Part shown: positions 1 to 6,808 of the stretch, piece by piece | Position numbering within the stretch: position 1 is the first letter of the stretch | Layout of the letters: the number at the start of each line of letters is the position of its first letter | Source: CAYUST01 sp041908765 | Lineage (GTDB): Bacteria > Patescibacteriota > Gracilibacteria > Absconditabacterales > Absconditicoccaceae | Direction: 5' to 3' | Assembly: GCA_041908765.1 (NCBI GenBank) | Contig: JAYREU010000024.1 | Coordinates: forward strand, 1-20,672 | DNA: 20,672 nt | Notes under the pieces: generated by a model | Told to the model about the DNA's origin: nothing | Seen by the model: only the letters and a program-made list of their open reading frames with translations | The model's database searches: none | Translations under genes and position numbers: made by a program

Positions 1-119
1 CAAGCATAGCAGGTGCAATTCGTATCAGTCACAAAAATCAGGACATTCGTATCGACACCACCCAACACATGATCGATGCATTCCATGTCTTGCTGACTAC
101 CGACATCATTGCTCAATAA
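1..119 (+). CDS. C-terminal end of an unrecognised protein (cut by window edge)
   Basis: The first 119 bases are open in the frame that ends at TAA 117-119 and encode the last 38 residues of a protein, finishing in ...HVLLTTDIIAQ. I do not recognise the family from so short a piece. It runs in the same direction as the two membrane-protein genes that follow, with a 66-base gap to the next start, so it is probably the upstream member of the same operon. If the next gene is a vWA protein as I suspect, this could be a DUF58/MoxR-type partner, but nothing in these residues shows that. Confidence 0.55.
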   Translation, partial: SIAGAIRISHKNQDIRIDTTQHMIDAFHVLLTTDIIAQ

Positions 120-185
120 GTTTGTCTACCAATACGCATCTGTTTTCATAAAATCCCCTTACTCTTTTATTTGTATCTCTGACGC

Positions 186-827
186 GTGACCGCTCGTCGC
201 CTTGCCTATCTCCTCATACTTCAAATCTGCCTATTGTGTATAGGTGGAGGAATTTTGGTACGTCATGCATTTGCAGATACACAACCGACCACCGCACCTC
301 TCGTATTTGTCGTCATACACGATGCTCAATTGGTTGCCTCAAATCAGCTCAGTACGCTCTATGCACTCATAGCCGACACACTTTCCTCTCGCACGATCAG
401 TGCACCTGTAGGAATCATTCGCGCAAGCGATGAGCCACTCTATCTCGTTCCTGATACGAGCGACACCGCAAGTCTCCTCACAGCACTTCCTCTGTTACCT
501 CAACTCGCACCACAAGAGACACTGACATCACTTTTCCCAACACTCACTCTACTCCAAAAACATGTTACTACCGATGCACAACTCATTTTCCTCACGAATA
601 GTTCCCTCCTCACCTGGCAGTCGGAGCGATCACCACAGCTCACATCTCTCGCATCTACATATCACTCAGTGATCATCGTAGATACCAATCCCAACTCTCG
701 CATCACTTCACAAGGTTTCAAGGTCATTTCACCTGCACAACTCACCGACTATCTAGCAACCACTACTTCTGTTGTCGACTCCAAAAACGAACGACGACGA
801 CTCTTTTTAGTACTGCTCGGCATCTAA
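186..827 (+). CDS. Membrane-anchored protein with a degenerate vWA-like fold
   Basis: The protein has 213 residues, read from GTG 186. The N-terminus has a basic start (TARR) followed by a hydrophobic stretch (about residues 6-30) that would serve as a signal anchor. After it come strand-helix alternations typical of a von Willebrand A domain: FVVIHDAQ (about 40-47), a helix, APVGIIRASDEPLYLVP, a TSLF...TLL region where GT-type metal-binding residues would sit, and AQLIFLTNSS where vWA proteins have an LLTDG strand. The MIDAS DxSxS and DG residues are not conserved, so metal binding is doubtful. Its TAA overlaps the next ATG by one base (TAATG), implying translational coupling. An in-frame TTG at 171 is an alternative start. 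The vWA assignment is inferred from pattern, as in Bat-type operons; the gene itself is secure. Confidence 0.65.
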   Translation: MTARRLAYLLILQICLLCIGGGILVRHAFADTQPTTAPLVFVVIHDAQLVASNQLSTLYALIADTLSSRTISAPVGIIRASDEPLYLVPDTSDTASLLTALPLLPQLAPQETLTSLFPTLTLLQKHVTTDAQLIFLTNSSLLTWQSERSPQLTSLASTYHSVIIVDTNPNSRITSQGFKVISPAQLTDYLATTTSVVDSKNERRRLFLVLLGI

Positions 828-1222
828 TGACATCGACGATAGAACTCTATGGACCAGCTCTTCCCTTTGTGAGCAAACGAAGCTATCTCGTAGTGGGTAA
901 ACTCGTGCTCATTTTCCTCTTGCTCATCGGATGTATAGTCAGTCTTGTGCTGGTGCGAAAAAAACATCAACGTATGCAACATGCGCACACCGACCACCTC
1001 CTCTCACTACCTCCTGACCGTTTCATCACTGAACTCATGCTTCGCTTAGCTCAAAAATATCCTCACGCTGTTGCCTGAGGCAACACTGCTCTCTTGCAAG
1101 CACGATGAGCAAATCAAGCAACAGTAGAACTCTATCAAAAAACCATCGAGGGAGTAATGCCTAAGGAGAAGTTGATAAAAGATCTCAAAGCGATGATTGA
1201 GGAAAGGGGATATAGAAAATAG
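827..1222 (+). CDS. Small single-span membrane protein (two UGA=Gly codons)
   Basis: The protein has 131 residues in code 25; with standard code it would stop at TGA 1076 and lose 48 residues. A transmembrane segment spans about residues 25-44 (LVLIFLLLIGCIVSLVLVRK), followed by a basic stop-transfer and a cytoplasmic helical tail containing LLSLPPDRFITELMLRLAQ and, beyond the two glycine-decoded TGA codons, ATVELYQKTIEG and KLIKDLKAMIEERG. The gene overlaps the preceding stop by one base and ends in TAG 1220-1222, inside the left arm of a strong terminator hairpin. It is probably a membrane partner of the upstream vWA-like protein. I do not recognise the family. Confidence 0.7.
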
Positions 1223-1253
1223 ACTCCAGAATTTAGCTTCTGGAGTCTATTTT
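1216..1253 (+). terminator. Rho-independent (probably bidirectional) terminator
   Basis: A perfect 16-base inverted repeat (arms 1216-1231 and 1238-1253, loop TTTAGC) starts with AAAA and ends with TTTT. The left arm includes the TAG of the preceding gene. The run of A on one side and T on the other lets it terminate transcription from either strand. Its arms (AGACTCCAGAA / TTCTGGAGTCT) belong to the same dispersed repeat family seen near 4480, 14630 and 18730. Confidence 0.75.
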
Positions 1254-1347
1254 CTAGTTTCATAATCTTATCTCTTAAATCTTAATTCTTAAGTCTCCTG
1301 GATTTGCTATCCCTTTAGGGACTTCGCTAACGCTCAGAATGACAAAT
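1238..1347. repeat. Intergenic repeat cluster (TCTGGAGTCT element plus CATTCTGAGCG element)
   Basis: The 131 bases between the terminator and the end of the VirD4-like gene are non-coding. They carry the TTCTGGAGTCTA...TTCTTAA element (1238-1292) and then a second element (about 1296-1347). Read on the minus strand, the second element begins TTTGTCATTCTGAGCG, followed by AGCGAAG and a TCCCTAAAGGGA palindrome. I recall this type of sequence as a widespread dispersed intergenic repeat in many bacteria. No gene is visible here. Confidence 0.5.
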
Positions 1348-1384
1348 TCTTTGTACTTTGCATTTTGATGCTTTGCCACTTTGC

Positions 1385-3922
1385 CTATTTCTGCGTCCAT
1401 ACCACTCTCTTTAGGCCTTCAATCTCTTTGAAGCCTTTGACCGTGACGCGGATTTTGTCGCCAATTTGGTGGAGGTCTTTCCATTGTTCTTCGGTGATGT
1501 TCGCTGGTAGTGCAATTTCAGATTTATGGAGAAGTCCTTCTACTCACTTGTAGGTGACGAAGATACCATAGTTGTATTTGAGTTTGACGTAGCCTTCGTA
1601 AGTTTCGCCAATTTTGAGATCACTGACACTATAGGTAGTTCCATCTTCTTTGACAGATTCAACTTGAGATTTTTCTGCAATTTTTTCTGCTTCGGTAAAT
1701 TGTTTCTCAGATCGTACCTTGAGAAGTTTTTCGAGTTTATCCTTTTCCATTGTATAGCGTTGTCTGGATTGTGCTCTCATTTTTTCTTTGATCTCCTCTG
1801 ACATTTCAGGTCTCGGCAACGGAAAGGTCTTCATACTAAACGGATCTGACGTCACGCCATCTACCATCAATTTCGTATACGCCGTAAACTTGGGTAATGA
1901 AAGTAAATCGTTTGGGGTAATGAGGTCTTTGAACTGTGAGGACATCATCGTCGCATCATCATATCACAAACCAAACGAAACAATCGTACCCACATTACCA
2001 AAGATCGCATTTCTTACATTCTCTGCAATCTGTGAGGTGTATTGGTTAGCTACAATCAATGACAAACGATACTTTCTCGCTTCTGACAAAATACTCTCGA
2101 ACGAATCCGTTGCAAAGTTTTGAAACTCGTCGATGTACAAATAAAAGTCCCTTCTATCTCTGAAATCTATATCCGCTCTCGACATCGCATCGATCTGGAA
2201 TTTGGTGACCAGAAATGATCCAATCATCGCTGCACTATCTTCTCCAATTTTACCTTTACTCAAATTGATCAACAAGATTTTACCTTCATCCATAATCTTT
2301 CTAATATTTATTTTACTCTTGGGTTGTGCAAAAATATTTCTCACGATACTCGAAGACAAGAACTGTCCAATTTTGTTGGTAATAGGTCCTACGGCTTCAT
2401 TCCTTTGGTTATCATTCCATTTGTCATATTCACTACGTCGGAATTTGAGGACGATAGGATCTTGCACATTGCGCAAAACATCCTCTCTGAAGTTTTTGTC
2501 GGTCAACATTCTCGCGACATGGAGCAACGAAGCGTTCGGATATTCCAAGATAGACAACATCACATTTCTCAAAATATATTCCAATCTTGGCCCCCAACTA
2601 TTGCCATAGAGTTTTTTGAAAATAGATACCACACCAGATGCCACGAGATTTTTCTCTTCTTCTTTCTCGTACTCCAAGACGTTGAAACCTACAGGATACT
2701 GCGTATCACTCACATCGAAAATCACGACATCATTGGTACGTCGGCTGGGAATATGTGCCATGACTTCTTCGATCAAATCTCCATGCGGATCCACCACTGC
2801 GAGCCCTTGATTGGTCAACATATCACTCCTCACCATGTTGGACATAAAGGTAGACTTACCGGTACCTGTTTTACCTACAATATAAATATGTCTAAATTTA
2901 TCTTCTTTTCTGATACCGAATTTTTGTGGTTTGCCTTTGTAGTCTGTCGTACCGAGCAACGTAACATTATTCTTTTCGGAGTTGGCTACATTGGGTAACA
3001 GCATAGGAGGCGGTAATTTGCGATACTCCGTATAGTGCAAACTATTGTTGAGATTAGCTTTGGTAGGTATATGGAAAAAGTTGATGAACTGACTCATGTT
3101 CGCATAGGTAGGTTGTTTAGTTTTGGCAAAAGAAAGTTTCCCTTCATAAATGAGCTTATCATACACATGCAACACATCATCCAGTATACGGTCGTGCATA
3201 TGTTTGGTGAGTCCATCTACTTTGACACGGAGTGCGAACTCGACGTCTCTTTCTACTTTCTTTATTTGTGCAGCGTGTTGATCATCTTTGACTTCCGCAT
3301 CTGATTTTCACCATCCTTGACCGAGCAAGAGTCCACCCAGTTTTTTGAGGTTTTGTTTGAATTTCTTCCAAAAGGTGTCTTTGAAATCAAAGATATTCTC
3401 GTACAAAATCACCATTTCTCCCTCCTCGGGAACTGCTTGGAAACTGGTCAAAATATCTTTGAAGGGATCGACATAGGAACCTCCTTTGGAAAATTCACTT
3501 GTATCATAAAAACTACAATCAGGAGAAAACTTCACATGCGTGTAGCCTTGTGTGCCTATATCGTATGCAGTCTCCATCTCGGTCACATCTGTCGTAGGGA
3601 AGCTCGCATAAAAGACATTTTCTACATACCCAGCGTACTGCGCAGGAACATGCAAATACATACGAATGGAAGACTTGTTGCCTCTCAAGCTGAAATAAAT
3701 GGGATGCGAAATGCTTGAAAAATTCGCCAAAAATCCTTGCCAATGTGAATAGCCAAGTTCATTTTCTTTGTAGGGTTTGATTTCGAAGGTCACATAGGCG
3801 GTGCCCCCTACGGAGACCGTAGCAGGTTTGGGAGTAGCTACAACCTGGTCATCCTTAGCTCACGACGTGTGCGCCAGACGATGTCCCAATGCTTCAGCAA
3901 TATGCAAAATACTTTTCAACAT
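1385..3922 (-). CDS. VirD4/TraG-like DNA-transfer ATPase with C-terminal S1 RNA-binding domain
   Basis: One reading frame of 845 residues runs from ATG 3922 to TAG 1385-1387 once TGA is read as glycine (TGA codons include those at 3308-3310, 1964-1966 and 1544-1546, plus one near the N-terminus). Residues 1 to about 240 form an unrecognised N-terminal region. An FtsK/VirD4-type ATPase core follows: Walker A GKTGTGKST at about 350-358, the strand AVVDPHGD just after it, and Walker B YIDEFQ at about 596-601 followed by SEARKYRLSLIVANQ, the usual sensor region of conjugative coupling ATPases. A charged linker (about 700-765) leads to a C-terminal S1-type OB fold (about 770-835; IGETYEGYVKL, YGIFV, GVEGLLHKSEIA). 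Coupling proteins and pilus/DNA-pumping ATPases of this class act at the inner membrane, but no membrane span is obvious. The S1 domain normally binds RNA and is unexpected here. No relaxase or VirB genes lie in the window. Confidence 0.85.
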
Positions 3923-4072
3923 AATAATACAATGTCAATATCTTAAAATCAGTCCACAATCTCCTCATGTCTAGTATATCCCTCTGAGGGAGGAGATGCA
4001 AATTTTGGGGGACTTTTTTAGCTTTGACTCTTCCCAAAAAGTATATTTATGTGAAATAGCTTGACTATTGTG

Positions 4073-4222
4073 ATGAAAAGGATAAAGAAAAATACAAAAA
4101 ACCTCTGAAAAATGAAAAAAATCAGCAAAATTTCGCCCAAAACAAAGAAAAAAATCCAAATCTTCATCGAAGAGCTTGGAAAAGCACTCTTTGAGTGTAA
4201 GGTTCATATGTTTCATCGTTAA
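4073..4222 (+). CDS. Possible small lysine-rich protein
   Basis: This 49-residue ORF (ATG 4073, alternative ATG 4112, TAA 4220-4222) is rich in lysine and contains one TGA=Gly. It begins KRIKKNTK and continues with an amphipathic stretch KKKIQIFIEELGKALFE. It is in the same frame as the small hydrophobic ORF that follows, separated only by its TAA, so the two may be remnants of a single 80-100-residue membrane protein split by a stop codon. The opposite strand is also open here (3971-4240) but gives an F/C-rich translation that looks like a shadow. The composition, the direction and the terminator downstream favour the plus strand. The call is weak. Confidence 0.3.
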
Positions 4223-4252
4223 GATTTTGTTCACCGTCAAAAGTCCTTGCCT

Positions 4253-4357
4253 ATGGTAGGAGTTTTACTTGCAACAATCGCGGTAGCAGCTTTGGTCTGG
4301 AAAAATATGATCGATAGCGTTCAGCGTGAGCTCGATGCGTATGACAATTTGTACTAA
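4253..4357 (+). CDS. Possible small single-span membrane protein
   Basis: This 34-residue ORF (ATG 4253, TAA 4355-4357) has a hydrophobic segment VGVLLATIAVAALVW followed by a polar tail ending DAYDNLY. The frame is open upstream only to the TAA at 4220-4222. A strong rho-independent terminator begins 14 bases after its stop, which is the main support for something being transcribed rightwards here. It could be the C-terminal half of a broken gene together with the lysine-rich ORF before it. No family was recognised. Confidence 0.35.
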   Translation: MVGVLLATIAVAALVWKNMIDSVQRELDAYDNLY

Positions 4358-4370
4358 TCTGCTTACTGCT

Positions 4371-4399
4371 CCACCTCTGTCCCAGAGGTGGTTTTTTTT
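4371..4399 (+). terminator. Rho-independent terminator
   Basis: A perfect 8-base stem (CCACCTCT / AGAGGTGG, loop GTCCC) is followed by a run of eight T. It is oriented for plus-strand transcription and lies directly after the small membrane-protein ORF. Confidence 0.8.
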
Positions 4400-4447
4400 A
4401 ACCCCCCTGCTCGCTACGCTCGCCACTCCCCTTCGTAAGGGGGGAAT
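4399..4447 (+). repeat. GC-rich double-hairpin intergenic repeat, copy A
   Basis: The element begins AACCCCCCTG, contains an imperfect hairpin GCTCGCTACGCTCGC and ends with a second hairpin CCCCTTCGTAAGGGG. The same layout occurs at 9398-9448 (reverse orientation) and 14564-14613. It stands out as C/G-rich blocks in otherwise AT-rich spacers and lies in the 580-base gap (3923-4502) that otherwise holds only the two doubtful small ORFs and a terminator. Confidence 0.7.
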
Positions 4448-4473
4448 ATCCTATATAAAACCATGTCTTTGTT

Positions 4474-4507
4474 CTTGAGTCTGGAGTCTAGTTTCTAAAT
4501 TCTTAAT
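4474..4507. repeat. TCTGGAGTCTAGTTTCTA intergenic repeat
   Basis: The stretch GAGTCTGGAGTCTAGTTTCT followed by AAATTCTTAA matches the element at 1238-1292 and resembles those at 14628-14669 and 18721-18775. It sits directly after the GC-rich double hairpin and runs into the stop codon of metG. Confidence 0.55.
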
Positions 4508-6110
4508 ATAAGTGTCCTGCGGTGATCACCACGCTCCCCTGGCGCTCGGCGATGAGAGTGGAGAGGTCGGTAGAGGTCTGGGCTGAAGAGATGGTGGACC
4601 AAGACGGATGAGATCGAGCAAAGAGCGCCTTGAATTTCTCCGTAGATTCAAGCAGGAAGGGGAAAGCAAGGAGTGCAGCGTTTTTGATCAACCAAAGGAT
4701 AAGGGCTATATGGTGTTGTGCACCTGGTAGGTCAGTTTTCGCCATCTCTCGTGGTTTGGTCATATCGACGAGTTTGTTTCACAGTTGCACGAGCTCAAAT
4801 CGTTGTCTGGTATATTGCATGAGATCTGCATTGTTGGCCCAGGTGTTGAGCATGGAAGGGATTTCTCAATGCAAGCACGCTCAGAGCAAGACATGGTCGT
4901 TGAGACCTAGCTCTGCTAGTGCTTGATCAAGTAGTGCCTGATCAGCATCTGTATACATAAATTGCGTTACTTCAAACTTCGTCGCAAGATTAAACACTCT
5001 CGAAACGAGGTTACCTCGTCCTTTTTTGAGTAAATTTTCTTTGGTACTCAAAAATCTTTCTTGGCTGAAATCACCATCGTTACCGATTTTGATATCGCTA
5101 AATAAATAATAGAGCAACGCATCTCTGCCATGTGCTTCGATGAGTTCTTCGGGGACGAGTACATTCCCAAGCGATTTGCTTATTTTTTGACCGTCTATTG
5201 TGAAGTGGCCGTTGATAATCAGTTGATCAGGGAGTTTATGGCCTACTGCCATGAGCATAGCTGGCCAATAGATAGCGTGGAAACGCCCTATGTCTTTGCC
5301 AATTACATGCACCACCTCACCGTCCTGCCAAAAGCTTTCATCACCCCCCTGACAAACGGTCAGATAATTATACAAGGCATCAAACCAAATATAGGTGACC
5401 GAGCTAGGATCAAACGGCAACGGAATTCACACACTACTCCCCTCTCTCGAAATCGAAAAATCCTCTACGCCTTGCTCGACAAAAGACTTGATTTCATTGA
5501 ATCTAGTCAAAGGAATAGCTCGCTCAGGACGTGTGGTATAGAGTTCTTGTAACGCGGACTGGAAACTACTGAGACGGAAAAACCAGTTCTTCTCATGGAT
5601 ATGGGTTGGTTCGGTAAGATGATCAGGGCAGACAAGTTTACCCTCACGCTCTATCAGATCTGCTTCTTTTTTGTAGCCTTCACAGCCGATACAGTACAAT
5701 CACTCATACGTCCCTTGATAAATATGTCCTGCATCATGCGTACGCTGGAGCATCTCTTGCACATATGTATGATGGCGAAGTTCAGTCGTTCTGATGAAAT
5801 CTGTATAACTAATCGACAACGCATCCCACGTAGCTTGGTGCGCTGCTGCCATCTCATCGAGAAATGCACGAAGTTCTTTGCCCGCCTTCTCAGCAGTCTG
5901 GAGCATCTTTTGACCGTTCTCATCCGTCCCCGTCGCAAACTTCACCTCATACCCGAGCAAACGTTTAGTTCTCGCCAACACATCAGCAATGAACGACGTA
6001 TACGCATGTCCAATATGTGGCACACCATTTGCGTAGTAGATAGGAGTGGTTATGTAATATTTGGGAGACATGAATGTATCGATATAATTAAAAGTTTTTT
6101 CTGTTGGCAT
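4503..6110 (-). CDS. metG: Methionyl-tRNA synthetase
   Basis: The enzyme charges tRNA-Met with methionine in the cytoplasm. The ORF is continuous for 535 residues in code 25 (ATG 6110, TAA 4503-4505), about the length of short MetRS forms without the C-terminal dimerisation domain. It shows the class I HIGH motif as HIGH at residues 32-35 (TTPIYYANGVPHIGHAY), a zinc-knuckle pair CIGC at 140-143 with CPDH further on, the conserved IWFDAL...Y region, KISKS at about 309-313 in place of KMSKS, and the helical anticodon-binding domain ending in TKPREMAKTD. In-frame TGA codons at 5700, 5427, 4881 and 4866 fall at glycine positions. A second ATG 13 codons in, just before SPKYYITTPIYY, is an alternative start. 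The start lies one base after the hepT stop, so it is probably translated from the mntA-hepT transcript. Confidence 0.95.
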
Positions 6111-6111
6111 A

Positions 6112-6453
6112 CTATTTCGTAAGTTCCATTTCTTGTTTGATGATTTGCTCTAGGGCAGGCAAGTCAATCGTAATCGTAGCCCGCAACTCTCAGGCAAATA
6201 CATTCGCATAGTCATGTGAGATAATGTTTCTCATACCAATCATTTGTGGCAAAGGCATCTGAGTAGGAATATGTGAACAATATTTAGTAAATCTCCACGC
6301 CTGCTCTCAAATCACTTGTAAATACATAGTACAAGCTGCTATAGTTTTCTCATCATCTTCAAAAGTTTCGAGTGTATGACCTTGCGTAAAATGATATATG
6401 CTCGCAATACGAGCTAGGATTTCGGTATAAATAACGTTTACCTCCTTTACCAT
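6112..6453 (-). CDS. hepT: HepT-family toxin ribonuclease
   Basis: The protein has 113 residues and contains two TGA=Gly codons, so standard-code gene finding misses it. The HEPN ribonuclease motif R-x4-H-x-Y is intact at R75, H80 and Y82 (GMRNIISHDYANV), and the rest is helical, as in HepT/DUF86 proteins. HepT cleaves RNA and is neutralised by MntA-mediated AMPylation of the tyrosine in this motif in studied systems. The gene follows mntA by nine bases and precedes metG by one. The start is uncertain: I used ATG 6453, but an unusually perfect AAGGAGG (6447-6441) lies inside this frame, 8 bases before an ATT codon at 6432-6430, so a shorter form with a non-AUG start is possible. Family assignment is from motif, size and pairing with mntA. 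Confidence 0.88.
6441..6447 (-). promoter_or_regulatory. Strong Shine-Dalgarno inside the hepT 5' end
   Basis: AAGGAGG on the minus strand starts six bases after the only nearby in-frame ATG (6453) and ends eight bases before an in-frame ATT (6432-6430), with GTT in between. Most starts in this window have no clear Shine-Dalgarno, so this one is notable and may set the real hepT start at a rare codon. Confidence 0.4.
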
Positions 6454-6462
6454 GATGTATGA

Positions 6463-6735
6463 CTAATAAATTTGAACAAGCGAATCAAGAATTGACTGCT
6501 TCAATGCAGGACGTATATGTGCTTTATTTATCAAATCAATTCTTCTTCCTGTCTTTTGCTCTAATGCATAGGCAATACCTCATAATTCAAAGATCGATAA
6601 TTGTTTTTTGGGTTCATACACGAGATCTATATCACTCTCACTTGTCGCAGTTCAACGTGAAAAAGATCATGCGAGATAGACATGCTCAAATTCTGGTATA
6701 TACTGGAGTATCTTCGACAATTGCTGTATATCCAT
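6463..6735 (-). CDS. mntA: MntA-family nucleotidyltransferase antitoxin
   Basis: The protein has 90 residues (ATG 6735, TAG 6463-6465) and contains three TGA=Gly codons. It carries the minimal nucleotidyltransferase signature AGSFSRGTATSESDIDLVYE, with both glycines of the GS...RG motif (G23, G28) encoded by TGA, the metal-binding pair D35/D37 and a third acidic residue in RRIDL (D67). In the known MntA/HepT system MntA adds AMP to HepT and blocks its RNase activity. Size, motif and position immediately before hepT fit this. It has its own promoter in the short spacer after the PcfJ-like gene. With standard code the gene is invisible. Confidence 0.9.
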
Positions 6736-6765
6736 GAAAATACAACAAAGACTAAAAACGCTGTC

Positions 6766-6793
6766 ATTATAGGTGCTTCACACAGAAAATCAA
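6766..6793 (-). promoter_or_regulatory. Promoter for mntA-hepT-metG
   Basis: On the minus strand a -35 TTGATT (6793-6788) and a perfect -10 TATAAT (6771-6766) are separated by 16 bases. Transcription would start near 6759, about 24 bases before the mntA ATG. It lies between the stop of the PcfJ-like gene (6809) and mntA. Confidence 0.6.
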
Positions 6794-6808
6794 GAAGGAG
6801 TGGATGAT

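Noticed and set aside
3971..4240. 89-residue minus-strand ORF in the gap after the VirD4-like gene
   Set aside because: It is the antisense of a lysine-rich plus-strand ORF, is rich in F and C, and has no motif; the terminator orientation favours the plus strand.
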